Assembly: GCA_949076555.1 (NCBI GenBank)
Contig: CARUOB010000003.1
Coordinates: forward strand, 38,063 to 102,062
DNA from: an uncultured Lachnospiraceae bacterium
Lineage (GTDB): Bacteria; Bacillota; Clostridia; Lachnospirales; Lachnospiraceae
Direction: 5' to 3'
Length of the DNA stretch: 64,000 bases
Shown: piece by piece, positions 47,224 through 55,971 of the stretch
Position numbering within the stretch: the first letter of the stretch is position 1
Layout of the letters: every line of letters starts with the position of its first letter
The notes under the pieces: model-generated
Databases searched by the model: none
What the model was told of the DNA's origin: nothing
The model's input: the letters and a program-made list of their open reading frames with translations, nothing else
Translations under genes and position numbers: made by a program

Positions 47224-48516
47224 ATGTTTGCAGATCGTGCGAAAATATATGTAAAAAGCGGCAAGGGCGGCGACGGACACGTCTCCTTCCGGCGTGAGAA
47301 ATATGTGCCGAACGGCGGGCCGGACGGCGGTGACGGCGGAAACGGCGGCAGCGTCTATTTCGAGGTGGACGAAGGCTTAAACACCCTGACGGACTTTCGT
47401 CATGTCCGCAAATACTGTGCCAAAAACGGCGAAGAGGGCGGCAAGAAAAACTGTGCCGGAAGAAACGGCGAGGATATCACCATCAAAGTGCCGGAAGGCA
47501 CGGTGATCCGAGAGGCCGAAAGCGGCAAAGTCATCACAGATATGTCCGGAGACAACCGACGGTTCCTTCTTCTGAAAGGCGGGCGCGGCGGCAGCGGCAA
47601 TCAGCACTATGCCACCAGCACCATGCAGGCGCCGAAATACGCACAGCCCGGGCAACCGGCCAAGGAGCTGGAACTTCTTTTAGAACTTAAGGTGATCGCC
47701 GACGTGGGGCTTGTAGGCTTTCCCAATGTGGGAAAATCCACCTTCCTGTCAAAAGTGACGAATGCCAGACCAAAGATTGCCAACTACCACTTTACGACCT
47801 TAAATCCCAATCTGGGCGTGGTGGATTTAGAGGACGCCAAAGGGTTTGTGATTGCCGATATCCCCGGTCTGATTGAGGGCGCGTCGGAAGGCGTGGGCCT
47901 TGGGCATGAGTTTTTGCGCCACATCGAACGGACACGGCTGATCGTGCATATCGTGGATGCGGCTTCCACGGAAGGACGCGATCCCGTAGCGGATATTTAT
48001 GCCATAAACAAAGAACTTGAAGCCTACGACCAAACGCTTGCCGAAAGGCCCCAGATCATTGCGGCCAACAAGATTGATATGATTTATGAGAAAGACAGCG
48101 ATCCCGTGGAGAAGCTGAAAGCGGAATTTGAGCCGCAGGGCATCCCTGTTTACGCGATTTCCGCCATCAGCGGCAAAGGTGTGCGGGAACTTCTCTACGC
48201 CCTTAACAACCGTCTGGGCGAGATGGAGGACAGCAAGCCTTTGACCTTTGCGCAGGAGTTTTTCCCCGAATTTCATTTTGACGTCGGAAATGAGCCGTTT
48301 ACCGTCGTTTATGACGAGGAGGCAAACGAGTATGTGGTGGAAGGCCCCCGCATCGAGAAAATGCTTTCCTACACCAATCTGGAATCCGAGAAAGGCTTTA
48401 AATTCTTTCAGGATTTTATGCGCAAACAGGGCATTTTGGAACAGCTTGAGGCCCTTGGCATTGAGGAGGGCAGCACCGTAAGGATGTACGGGTTGTCTTT
48501 TGATTACTACAAGTGA
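47224..48516 (+). CDS. obgE: Obg-family GTPase
   Basis: This 430-residue protein has a glycine-rich Obg fold at about 1-158 (GGDGHVSFRREKYVP, GGPDGGDGG). The G domain has P-loop GFPNVGKST, G3 DIPGLIEG and G4 NKID. A C-terminal OCT domain spans about 345-430. It is essential for 50S assembly and stress/sporulation control in many bacteria. I start at ATG 47224; the frame runs upstream through the terminator. Confidence 0.97.
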   Translation: MFADRAKIYVKSGKGGDGHVSFRREKYVPNGGPDGGDGGNGGSVYFEVDEGLNTLTDFRHVRKYCAKNGEEGGKKNCAGRNGEDITIKVPEGTVIREAESGKVITDMSGDNRRFLLLKGGRGGSGNQHYATSTMQAPKYAQPGQPAKELELLLELKVIADVGLVGFPNVGKSTFLSKVTNARPKIANYHFTTLNPNLGVVDLEDAKGFVIADIPGLIEGASEGVGLGHEFLRHIERTRLIVHIVDAASTEGRDPVADIYAINKELEAYDQTLAERPQIIAANKIDMIYEKDSDPVEKLKAEFEPQGIPVYAISAISGKGVRELLYALNNRLGEMEDSKPLTFAQEFFPEFHFDVGNEPFTVVYDEEANEYVVEGPRIEKMLSYTNLESEKGFKFFQDFMRKQGILEQLEALGIEEGSTVRMYGLSFDYYK

Positions 48517-48544
48517 CCCCGGTTTTTAAAGGAGATTTTGATAT

Positions 48545-48841
48545 ATGGAATTAACGAGCAAACAGAGAGCACATTTAAAGAGTCTGGCAAACGGCATCGA
48601 CCCTATTTTTCAAGTCGGAAAATCCAGTCTGACGCCGGAATTTACAGAGTCCATCGCCGACGCCTTCAACACCCGTGAGCTTTTGAAGATCGCCGTCCTG
48701 AAAAACTGCGCGGACGATCCCCGGATGATCGCAGAGGCGGTGGCGGAGAGAACCCACTCTACGGTAGTGCAGGTGATTGGCAAGAAAATCATTCTATATA
48801 AACAGGATAAGAAAAATCCGAAAATCGTACTGCCAAAATAA
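48545..48841 (+). CDS. yhbY: CRM-domain RNA-binding protein YhbY
   Basis: This 98-residue CRM-domain protein begins LTSKQRAHLKSLANGI. The usual GxxG-like loop is present (FQVGKSSLTPE). It is associated with ribosome assembly. It sits between obg and nadD, the standard Firmicute order. Confidence 0.95.
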   Translation: MELTSKQRAHLKSLANGIDPIFQVGKSSLTPEFTESIADAFNTRELLKIAVLKNCADDPRMIAEAVAERTHSTVVQVIGKKIILYKQDKKNPKIVLPK

Positions 48842-48905
48842 CATTTTGGACAGGACTGCGCGCGCCTCATCAAAAGTGCGGGGCAGAAGCGTAAAGGGGG
48901 ATGTT

Positions 48906-49538
48906 ATGAGACGAGTTGGCATTATGGGAGGCACTTTCAATCCCATCCACAACGGGCATCTGGCGATTGCCCAAAAAGCGCGCGAGCAGTTTGCGCTGGA
49001 TCAAGTGCTGTTCATGCCAAGCGGCGTTCCCTATATGAAAGATCAGAGAGAAGTTCTGCCTATAGAGACGCGCTGTGCTATGACAGCTCTCGCCATCAAA
49101 GATCTGCCCGGCTTCGAACTGTCTGAGATAGAGATGTCTGACGTAGCCCAGGGCAAGAACACCTACACCTGTGATACTCTGCAGAAATTGAAAATTGTCG
49201 ACCCTGAGGCGGCATACTATTTCATTTTGGGGGCCGACAGCCTGTACGCTATAGAAAAATGGGAAAAACCGGCGTTGATTTTTCAAAATTGTACCATTTT
49301 GGCGGCGGTGCGGCGGGAAGAGCCTGAGAACTCACAGGCTGCGACAAAACCGCTTTCGGCGCAGGCACAATATCTGCGGGAAAAATACCATGCGTCTGTG
49401 GAGATTCTGGAATTTGCCGGTATAGATATATCATCCACAAAGATCCGGGAAAAGGTGCGAAAAGGAGAGTCCCTGCGGGGGCTTTTGCCGGAGGCGGTGG
49501 AGCGGTATATCATAGCGGAGCATTTATATATCGCATAA
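48906..49538 (+). CDS. nadD: Nicotinate-nucleotide adenylyltransferase
   Basis: This 210-residue nucleotidyltransferase begins VGIMGGTFNPIHNGHL (HxGH motif) and carries GIDISSTKIREKV, the second ATP motif. It makes deamido-NAD from nicotinate mononucleotide and ATP. AAGGGGG fixes the start at 48906; the frame extends to 48777 over the yhbY end. yqeK follows, the usual pairing. Confidence 0.96.
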   Translation: MRRVGIMGGTFNPIHNGHLAIAQKAREQFALDQVLFMPSGVPYMKDQREVLPIETRCAMTALAIKDLPGFELSEIEMSDVAQGKNTYTCDTLQKLKIVDPEAAYYFILGADSLYAIEKWEKPALIFQNCTILAAVRREEPENSQAATKPLSAQAQYLREKYHASVEILEFAGIDISSTKIREKVRKGESLRGLLPEAVERYIIAEHLYIA

Positions 49539-49587
49539 CATGCAAAAGCGATTGTACCGTATAGATTCTTTCAGGAGGAATAGCGAT

Positions 49588-50175
49588 ATGAATGGTAAAT
49601 CTTTAGAACATTCGGATTTTGCTCATATCCGCAAGGAGATGGAGAGCATTTTGTCATCCAAGCGTTATGCCCATACGTTAGGTGTCGCTTACACAGCCGC
49701 CGCACTGGCTATGGCCCACGCTGAGGACATAGAAAAAGCCATGACCGCTGGACTTTTACACGACTGTGCCAAATCCATGCACGGCTCGGAGCTGGTAGCC
49801 ATCTGTGAGAAAGCCCGTCTCCACATGACGGCGGTGGAGCGCAGCAATCCGACCGCGCTTTTACACGCCAAGGCAGGCGCTTATCTGGCGGAGCGCAAAT
49901 ATGGCGTGACGGATGTGGATATACTAAACGCGATCCGCTATCACACCACAGGAAGACCCGATATGAGCAGGCTGGAGAAAATAGTCTATATTGCGGACTA
50001 CATTGAGCCAGGACGGAAGCAGAATCAGGATTTGAGTCTGATCCGGAGACTTGCCTATCAGGATTTGGACAGCGCCATGGAAAAAATACTGGCAGACACG
50101 CTTGCCTATCTGCGAACCACAGACGGACAGGTGGATGATATGACAACCAAAACATATCAATACTATAAAAGATAG
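49588..50175 (+). CDS. yqeK: YqeK-type HD-domain hydrolase
   Basis: This 195-residue HD protein has His in YAHTLG, the HD pair in LLHDCAK, His in LLHAKAG and HT in RYHTTG. YqeK homologues hydrolyse diadenosine tetraphosphate symmetrically and use iron. AGGAGG suits ATG 49588; the frame reaches back to 49540. Confidence 0.93.
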   Translation: MNGKSLEHSDFAHIRKEMESILSSKRYAHTLGVAYTAAALAMAHAEDIEKAMTAGLLHDCAKSMHGSELVAICEKARLHMTAVERSNPTALLHAKAGAYLAERKYGVTDVDILNAIRYHTTGRPDMSRLEKIVYIADYIEPGRKQNQDLSLIRRLAYQDLDSAMEKILADTLAYLRTTDGQVDDMTTKTYQYYKR

Positions 50176-50238
50176 CGGAGCGTCTTATCAACAAGCTGAT
50201 GCTTATCAATATGTCTCAGAGAAAGGCAGGTTATCGTT

Positions 50239-50595
50239 ATGAACACAAAGGAAACGGCACTTATGGCAGTAAACGCGCTGGAAGATAAAAAAGCGGAGGA
50301 TGTCCGCATCATTGATATCAGCGAAATCTCTACCATTGCGGACTATTTTATCATTGCGGACGGCAGCAACAAGAGTCAGATACAGGCTATGGCGGACAAT
50401 GTATCGGAAGTGCTCGGCAGGGCTGGCGTAACTTTAAGACAGATGGAAGGTTACCAGAATGCCAACTGGATTTTGATGGACTTTCAGGATGTAATCATCC
50501 ATATTTTTGACAGGGAAAACCGCCTCTTCTACGATCTCGAACGGATCTGGCGGGACGGCGTACCCACGGACAAAGAGGCCCTTGAAAACAAATAA
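50239..50595 (+). CDS. rsfS: Ribosomal silencing factor RsfS
   Basis: This 118-residue protein matches RsfS (YbeB/DUF143): KKAEDVRIIDISEIST and, later, WILMDFQDVIIHIFD. It binds L14 and blocks 50S joining under poor nutrition. It ends the nadD-yqeK-rsfS run before a strong terminator. Confidence 0.95.
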   Translation: MNTKETALMAVNALEDKKAEDVRIIDISEISTIADYFIIADGSNKSQIQAMADNVSEVLGRAGVTLRQMEGYQNANWILMDFQDVIIHIFDRENRLFYDLERIWRDGVPTDKEALENK

Positions 50596-50608
50596 TTTAT
50601 GAAAAGAG

Positions 50609-50656
50609 CAGAACCGGGGTATCTTGATCGGATACCGCCGGTTCTGTCTTTCTCTT
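50609..50656. terminator. Bidirectional terminator between rsfS and the DUF378 gene
   Basis: The stem CAGAACCGG/CCGGTTCTG is extended by inner GGTATC/GATACC. It is followed by TCTTTCTCTTTT on the plus strand and by CTCTTTTC on the minus strand, so it can serve both convergent genes. Confidence 0.85.
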
Positions 50657-50690
50657 TTCGTTTCTCTTCGTTATCTTACGCTGTCCGTAC

Positions 50691-50915
50691 CTATGCCTTG
50701 TTTGACTCTGCCATATTGCCGTTCGTATACATATAAAATGTGATGATATACAATCCGGCGATACCCACCAGGGCGTAAATGATTCTGGAAAACCATGACA
50801 TGTTACCGAAAATAAATGCCACAAGGTCAAAGCTGAAAAGTCCGATCAATCCCCAGTTGATAGCGCCAATGATGGCAATCGTCAGGGCAAGGCAGTCCAA
50901 AGCTCTGTTTCTCAT
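50691..50915 (-). CDS. DUF378 small membrane protein
   Basis: This 74-residue protein has two membrane helices and the DUF378 pattern ALTIAIIGAINWGLIGLF. The function is unknown. I start at ATG 50915, preceded by GGGGGAAGGG; the frame reaches 50942. It converges with rsfS. Confidence 0.85.
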   Translation of the reverse strand: MRNRALDCLALTIAIIGAINWGLIGLFSFDLVAFIFGNMSWFSRIIYALVGIAGLYIITFYMYTNGNMAESNKA

Positions 50916-51063
50916 TTCCCTTCCCCCTTCATAAGACATCAACCCCTGAATAATAGATGAGAGACTGATTGTTCATCGTAACCGCAAAAGCTGTGCCGTT
51001 ACGATTACTATGTAGTATGCCTGAATCAAAGGCCGCTATGCTGGAAATAACTTCTCACGTTTT

Positions 51064-51909
51064 TCATTTTTTAACGACAGGTATCCAGACCTCGTATTTC
51101 GCGTTCTGCGGGTCCGGATTCAGATAAACTTCTACATCCGGAGCGTCACCGTATTCATATCCGGATGTGGGAAGCCATTCCGTCACAATGCGCCGCTCCA
51201 GCTCTTGAATGGACTGATTCGTGCCTTCTCCTGGAAAGACAGCCCATGTAGCAACTGGGACGGTATACTCCTCAAAATCTGCTTTTTCTTTTGAAGTGGG
51301 AACCGCTATATAGTATCGCCAAGATTCCTTATCATTACAAACGCTTACGCCAAGGACACCCATAGGCGGCATGTCCATCATGCCTGCCAGTCTTTGCAAG
51401 GTTCCGTTCATCGCTATTTCCTGCCATTTAGACGGAATCACCGTGAAATTGTCCTCAATGTCCTTCTGCAGTGGTACAGACACCCCGACAATACGGAATG
51501 CCTCCTTTGTTTCGATCCGATAGTTCATTTCCTCCACTCCCTTTACCATTATTTTAAATGAAACAGGCGGAAAGGATTTCACTGCGACGCCCTCATTTTT
51601 TACAGCGGACGGCGCAATGCCGTGGACAGACTGAAAAGCCCTGTTAAATGCAGTGGGAGAGTGGTAGCCGTATTTACCGGCCACATCGATAATTTTCATT
51701 TCACTTCCCTGCAAATCAACTGCCGCAAGAGACATTTTTCTTCTGCGGATATATTCAGACAGCGGAACGCCTGCCATATAAGCAAACATTCTCTGAAAAT
51801 GATACGAGGAACAGCAGGCAATTTTACCAAGCTGTTCGTAATCCATTTCATCCGTTAAATGCTCCTCCATATAGTTTATGGCCTCATTTAATTTTTCAAT
51901 CCATTCCAT
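51064..51909 (-). CDS. AraC-family regulator with GyrI-like effector domain
   Basis: This 281-residue protein has two AraC helix-turn-helix repeats at about 8-105 (LGKIACCSSYHFQRMFAYMA, YGYHSPTAFNRAFQ), then a GyrI-like small-molecule-binding domain at about 115-281. Such proteins resemble Rob/BmrR-type drug-responsive regulators. AGGAGG precedes the ATG. Two free-standing GyrI-like proteins lie 3 kb away, so related ligands are possible. Its target genes are not visible. Confidence 0.92.
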   Translation of the reverse strand: MEWIEKLNEAINYMEEHLTDEMDYEQLGKIACCSSYHFQRMFAYMAGVPLSEYIRRRKMSLAAVDLQGSEMKIIDVAGKYGYHSPTAFNRAFQSVHGIAPSAVKNEGVAVKSFPPVSFKIMVKGVEEMNYRIETKEAFRIVGVSVPLQKDIEDNFTVIPSKWQEIAMNGTLQRLAGMMDMPPMGVLGVSVCNDKESWRYYIAVPTSKEKADFEEYTVPVATWAVFPGEGTNQSIQELERRIVTEWLPTSGYEYGDAPDVEVYLNPDPQNAKYEVWIPVVKK

Positions 51910-51999
51910 GTCATAAATCCTCCTGCCAAATTTATTATATAAAATTCCGGTTTGCGTTTCCTCTCATTTCCTGCACAAAAAAGAGAGCATACTGATATC

Positions 52000-52061
52000 A
52001 AAAAATGCTCTGAACGGTTCCTGTATTCACTCAAAAAGAGATCCTTTTTCGCTCAGAGCAT
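52000..52061 (-). terminator. Terminator of lexA
   Basis: Read on the minus strand, ATGCTCTGA (complement at 52053-52061) pairs with TCAGAGCAT (complement at 52005-52013), followed by T. It lies just after the lexA stop. The loop is long and contains a minor hairpin of AAAAAGAG/CTTTTT type. Confidence 0.75.
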
Positions 52062-52097
52062 TCCTTATGTTTCATATTTTAACTTTTATATGCCTGT

Positions 52098-52718
52098 TCA
52101 ATTTTTATAAAGCCGAAACACACCAAACACTTTCCCCAAAATCTGGCAGTCATCTACAATAATAGGGTCCATAGAGTCGTTTTCCGGCTGTAAGCGGATA
52201 TGTCCGTTTTCTTTATAAAAAGTCTTCACGGTGGCCGAATCGTCGATCAGCGCCACGATGGTATCGCCGTTTGCTGCTGTCTGACAGCAGTTTACAAAAA
52301 TCTGGTCGCCATTGTAAATGCCGACATTAACCATGGAATCGCCCTTTACCTTAAGTACAAAGGAATCGCCGCCTGGAACCATATCCGCCGGAACCGGAAA
52401 ATAGCTGTCAATATTCTGCTCCGCCAGAATCGGCAGTCCCGCCGCAACCTGTCCGATCACAGGAAGGGAAACCATCTCCGTGCGAACCATCTGGAAATTA
52501 TCATCACAAATTTCAATCGCACGGGGTTTCGTGGGATCTCTTCTGATATAACCGTTTTTTTCCAATGTCTCCAAATGGGAGTGTACCGAGGAAGTAGATT
52601 TCAAATTTACCGCCTCACAGATCTCCCGGACAGCCGGGGGATATCCTTTGTTTAAAATCTCTTCTTTAATATAATCAAGAATCTGCTGCTGCTTTACAGT
52701 GATCTTTCCCTGTGCCAT
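52098..52718 (-). CDS. lexA: SOS repressor LexA
   Basis: This 206-residue protein has an N-terminal winged helix ([22 protein letters not shown]) and a C-terminal S24 protease-like domain. The self-cleavage bond is Ala93-Gly94 (QVAAGLP), the catalytic serine is S128 in KGDSMV and the lysine is K165 in SATVK. RecA filaments trigger self-cleavage and SOS induction. The divergent neighbour is a YneA-like division inhibitor, the same partner as in B. subtilis. Confidence 0.97.
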   Translation of the reverse strand: MAQGKITVKQQQILDYIKEEILNKGYPPAVREICEAVNLKSTSSVHSHLETLEKNGYIRRDPTKPRAIEICDDNFQMVRTEMVSLPVIGQVAAGLPILAEQNIDSYFPVPADMVPGGDSFVLKVKGDSMVNVGIYNGDQIFVNCCQTAANGDTIVALIDDSATVKTFYKENGHIRLQPENDSMDPIIVDDCQILGKVFGVFRLYKN

Positions 52719-52788
52719 ATTTAAAATCCTCGTCCTTTCTCAAGACCTTTTGGGCCGTTACTTATAGTCCGTCGATTTACATACACCA

Positions 52789-52827
52789 ATCATAGCATAA
52801 AAATCCGAATAAAGCAAACATATATTC
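52789..52827 (-). promoter_or_regulatory. lexA promoter with overlapping SOS-box-like site
   Basis: On the minus strand TTGCTT (52812-52817) and TATGAT (52789-52794) are 17 bases apart. GAATATATGTTT (52816-52827), a two-mismatch relative of GAACNNNNGTTC, overlaps the -35 box, so LexA probably represses itself. Confidence 0.65.
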
Positions 52828-52860
52828 AGAAAATTTGTTCGATTTTTTATGGAAATAGTA

Positions 52861-52925
52861 TTGACATACGAAAACACGTTCGATATAATACACATACAAA
52901 GAACATCTGTTTGCAACGTTTGTTC
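52861..52925 (+). promoter_or_regulatory. Consensus promoter of the YneA-like gene carrying SOS-box-like sites
   Basis: TTGACA (52861-52866) and TATAAT (52884-52889) are 17 bases apart, a perfect consensus. The spacer holds CGAAAACACGTTCG (52869-52882), one mismatch from the Gram-positive LexA site. GAACATCTGTTT (52901-52912) and CAACGTTTGTTC (52914-52925) lie just downstream, each also one mismatch away. LexA binding here would block this strong promoter. Confidence 0.8.
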
Positions 52926-52969
52926 GGTTCTAATATCCATTTATTATATCTCCAGGAAAGGAGTCGACT

Positions 52970-53374
52970 ATGAATAGAACTATGACACAGAAAAGCAGAA
53001 GACCGCAGGATATCAAAAGCGAGAGAAGAATCCGCAATAACCGCATACGCAGAAGACATGAAATGAGGAAAAACTTCCTCCTGTTTGTGATGACCTTCTG
53101 TCTGATTGTCACCGTATCCATCGCTGTCAGTTCTTTCCGTTCCAGCGCGAAGAACGACCCTTTACAGGAATCCTCTAAATATTATAAAAGCATTGTCGTC
53201 TCAGACAGCGACACCTTATGGTCTATCGCAAAAAACTACATGGACGAGACTCATTACGGGTCTATCCACGAGTATATCCGTGAGGTGATGCAGATCAACA
53301 ATTTGACAAGCGACGCCATCTATGCGGACACGCATCTGATTGTGCCGTATTATGATGTGGCAAATCATAAATAG
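52970..53374 (+). CDS. yneA: YneA-like SOS cell-division inhibitor (LysM protein)
   Basis: This 134-residue protein has a basic N-terminus, one membrane helix at about 35-53 (FLLFVMTFCLIVTVSIAVS) and a LysM domain at about 75-128 (VVSDSDTLWSIAKNYM). This is the layout of YneA, which delays division during SOS. GGAAAGGAG precedes the ATG. The SOS-box promoter and the divergent lexA support the assignment more than sequence identity does. Confidence 0.85.
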   Translation: MNRTMTQKSRRPQDIKSERRIRNNRIRRRHEMRKNFLLFVMTFCLIVTVSIAVSSFRSSAKNDPLQESSKYYKSIVVSDSDTLWSIAKNYMDETHYGSIHEYIREVMQINNLTSDAIYADTHLIVPYYDVANHK

Positions 53375-53423
53375 CCGCTGACATAGTCTTGTGTCTTATA
53401 AACCAATCTTGTACACCCATTGC

Positions 53424-53477
53424 AATAATTCATTGAAAATGTAGGTCCTTACGGGTTATAATTTTCAATGAATTATT
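53424..53477 (+). repeat. Perfect 17-bp inverted repeat between yneA and the WYL regulator
   Basis: AATAATTCATTGAAAAT (53424-53440) is perfectly complementary to 53461-53477, with a 20-base loop, and TTT follows. It can act as the yneA terminator; the long AT-rich arms are also compatible with an operator. Confidence 0.75.
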
Positions 53478-53546
53478 TTTATAGAGGCATTTTTATGGAA
53501 CATTTTTTATGGAAGTATTTTTATGGAAGCCTACAGGAGAACGCCT

Positions 53547-54461
53547 ATGAAAATCGACCGTATGATCGGTATCTTATCTATTCTGTTACAACAGGAAAAA
53601 GTCACCGCCCCTTACCTTGCGGAGAAATTCAAGGTTTCCCGCCGCACCATCAACCGGGACATCGACGCGCTCTGTATGGCAGGGATTCCGCTTGTGACAG
53701 AACCGGGACAAAACGGCGGCATCTCCATCATGGAAGGCTACAAGATAGACCGCACACTTTTTACCACACAGGATATGCAGGCAATCCTTGCCGGGCTTCG
53801 GAGTCTGGACAGCGTAAGCGGCACGAACCAGTATCAGCAGCTCATGGAAAAGCTGTCCGTCGGCGCCTCAAATCTGATAGCCGGAGACACCCATATTCTG
53901 ATTGATTTGTCATCTTGGTATAAATCGGCGTTATCTCCGAAAATCGAGCTTTTACATAACGCCATTCTTTCCACAAAGAAAGTTTCCTTCACTTACCATT
54001 CACCAAAAGGAGAGTCACAGCGGACCGTAGAGCCTTATGATCTGATTTTCCAGTGGGCGGGATGGTATCTGTGGGGATGGTGCGAGAGAAGAGAAGCGTT
54101 CCGGCTGTTTAAGCTGATGCGGATGACAGAGCTTTCCTTGGGAGAATCTTTTGAAAAACGTGCGGTCTACCTTCCCGATCTGGGCACGAAACAGATATTT
54201 CCGCCGCAATTTCAGGTCAAGGCAAAAATTGACCCTGCTTATAAATGGCGGTTGGTGGAAGAGTTCGGACCGGATAGTTTTCACGCACTGCCGGACGGCA
54301 TGCTGCTTTTTTGCGCAGAATTTGTTGATAAGCAGAGTGTGGTGGGCTGGATCGCCTCTTTCGGCGGCGGTGCGGAGCTTTTAGAGCCTGCGGCACTGCG
54401 TCAGGAGGTCTTTCGTTTTGCGGAAAGTATTTGTAAAAAACACCATCCTCTTTTTGAATGA
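53547..54461 (+). CDS. HTH-WYL domain transcriptional regulator
   Basis: This 304-residue protein has an N-terminal HTH_11-type winged helix (VTAPYLAEKFKVSRRTINRD) and a WYL domain at about 130-215 (VEPYDLIFQWAGWYLWGWC). A C-terminal WCX-like extension follows. WYL domains bind nucleic acid or nucleotide ligands. CAGGAGA suits ATG 53547; the frame opens at 53523. Two GyrI-like genes follow on the same strand and are likely targets or partners. Confidence 0.92.
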   Translation: MKIDRMIGILSILLQQEKVTAPYLAEKFKVSRRTINRDIDALCMAGIPLVTEPGQNGGISIMEGYKIDRTLFTTQDMQAILAGLRSLDSVSGTNQYQQLMEKLSVGASNLIAGDTHILIDLSSWYKSALSPKIELLHNAILSTKKVSFTYHSPKGESQRTVEPYDLIFQWAGWYLWGWCERREAFRLFKLMRMTELSLGESFEKRAVYLPDLGTKQIFPPQFQVKAKIDPAYKWRLVEEFGPDSFHALPDGMLLFCAEFVDKQSVVGWIASFGGGAELLEPAALRQEVFRFAESICKKHHPLFE

Positions 54462-54583
54462 TGACATACAGTTGTCATGTTTGCCTTGTTAAACTAAATT
54501 CATCAAACAGCATATCCGTGTAAGCAGGCAAAAATGTTCTTCTGCCTCTCCGCGCGGAAATGCAAGAAAGGATGGATTGATCT

Positions 54584-55051
54584 ATGAAAATGGACTACGA
54601 AATCGTAACTTTGGAGGAAAAGACTGCCGTTGGCGTATCTGCCAGGACAAACAATACGTCGCCCGAGATGGGAGCTGTCATTGGCGGTCTCTGGCACCGC
54701 TTTTACAACGATGGCATCTATACTTCCATACCCAAAAAGGCAAACGCAAAGGCGCTTGGCATCTACACCGACTATGCCGGAGACGAAAAAGCCGATTACA
54801 CAGCAATTGTCGCCTGCGAGGCTGCCGAAACGCCGACCGGAAATGATTATGCCATCTGCCATATCCCGGCCGGTCAGTATGCAAAGTTTGTCGTGCGCGG
54901 AAATATGGTACAGGCAGTCGCACAGGCATGGCAGACAATTTGGCAGATGGATCTGCCAAGATCCTTTCAATGTGATTTTGAGGAATACCAAAATGACGAT
55001 ATGGGAGACCATGCCGAAATCCATATTTATATTGGCCTGAAGGAAAAGTAA
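54584..55051 (+). CDS. GyrI-like small-molecule-binding protein (AraC effector type)
   Basis: This 155-residue protein is a free-standing GyrI/AraC effector-binding domain: LEEKTAVGVSART at the start, LGIYTDYAGDEKADYTA in the middle and the FEEY acidic-pocket region near the end. It has no DNA-binding part. Such proteins may bind or sequester lipophilic cations. AAAGGATGG precedes the ATG. Confidence 0.88.
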   Translation: MKMDYEIVTLEEKTAVGVSARTNNTSPEMGAVIGGLWHRFYNDGIYTSIPKKANAKALGIYTDYAGDEKADYTAIVACEAAETPTGNDYAICHIPAGQYAKFVVRGNMVQAVAQAWQTIWQMDLPRSFQCDFEEYQNDDMGDHAEIHIYIGLKEK

Positions 55052-55101
55052 GACTGAATAAATGGCAAGCTGCCATGATTGTGATGGGGAGGAAACCGAA
55101 A

Positions 55102-55752
55102 ATGGCCTTTGACTACAAAAAGGAATACAAAGAATTTTATCTTCCGAAAAGGAAGCCCTGCCTGATTACGGTACCGACAATGCATTTTATAGCGGTGCGG
55201 GGCAAAGGCGATCCGAATGAAGAGGACGGCGCTTACAAACAATCGATCGGCCTGCTTTACGGCATCGCCTACACCATTAAAATGAGTAAGATGGGAGATC
55301 ATCGGATCGAAGGGTATTTCGATTATGTGGTACCGCCTCTGGAGGGACTGTGGTGGCAGGACGGGATCATCGGCATAGATTATGCCAGAAAAGAAGATTT
55401 CGAGTGGATTTCCATGATCCGCCTGCCGGAATTTGTGACAGAAGAAGAATTTGCATGGGCGGTCACCGAAGCCTCCAGAAAGAAAAGCACTGACTTTTCC
55501 CAAGTGGAATTTCTGACATACGACGAAGGGCTGTGCGTACAGTGTATGCACATAGGACCCTATGATGATGAACCGGCTACCGTAGCGTCCATGGATAGCT
55601 TCGCCCGCGAGCAAGGATTTGTTCCGGATATGGCAGGTGGGCGCCGCCACCATGAAATTTATTTAAGCGACTTTAGAAAATGTAAGCCGGAAAACCTGAA
55701 AACAGTGATCCGGCATCCTGTAAAACCAGCACGCGATTCACTGTGTGATTAA
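55102..55752 (+). CDS. GyrI-like domain protein (larger type)
   Basis: This 216-residue protein belongs to the longer GyrI-like group: FYLPKRKPCLITVPTMHFIA near the start, a Trp-rich centre (LEGLWWQDG), and HIGPYDDEP then GRRHHEIYLSDF near the end. A few such proteins hydrolyse or bind cyclopropanoid toxins, but substrates are mostly unknown. GGGAGG before ATG 55102 fixes the start. It follows the other GyrI gene by 50 bases. Confidence 0.88.
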   Translation: MAFDYKKEYKEFYLPKRKPCLITVPTMHFIAVRGKGDPNEEDGAYKQSIGLLYGIAYTIKMSKMGDHRIEGYFDYVVPPLEGLWWQDGIIGIDYARKEDFEWISMIRLPEFVTEEEFAWAVTEASRKKSTDFSQVEFLTYDEGLCVQCMHIGPYDDEPATVASMDSFAREQGFVPDMAGGRRHHEIYLSDFRKCKPENLKTVIRHPVKPARDSLCD

Positions 55753-55821
55753 AAGTCCGCAAAGATCCTGTTAGCATTCTTGTAACTCGGAAAAACCATA
55801 ATAGCATTTCATCTCACAAGG

Positions 55822-55860
55822 ACCGGACATAATTGGCAGGTTGTGAAATTATGTCTGGTT
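55822..55860 (+). terminator. Hairpin after the GyrI-like genes
   Basis: The 13-bp stem (ACCGGACATAATT with AATTATGTCTGGT, one wobble) is followed by TCTCTCATTT. It is a probable terminator with a poor T-run. Confidence 0.6.
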
Positions 55861-55868
55861 CTCTCATT

Positions 55869-55947
55869 TATCGGCAAAATATACGGAAAATATGTGCGCC
55901 GAAATATGGATATATTTTGCCGATAGTGGTATAATAAATGCCGATAA
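55869..55947 (+). promoter_or_regulatory. Candidate operator/promoter of the Fic gene
   Basis: A perfect 15-bp inverted repeat (TATCGGCAAAATATA at 55869-55883; complement at 55911-55925) and a third half-site ATGCCGATAA (55938-55947) surround a TATAAT (-10, 55930-55935). The right arm lies in the promoter spacer. The -35 (TGGATA) is weak. This looks like a repressor site. Confidence 0.65.
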
Positions 55948-55971
55948 AACTTTTATGAGAGGTTAATTCCC

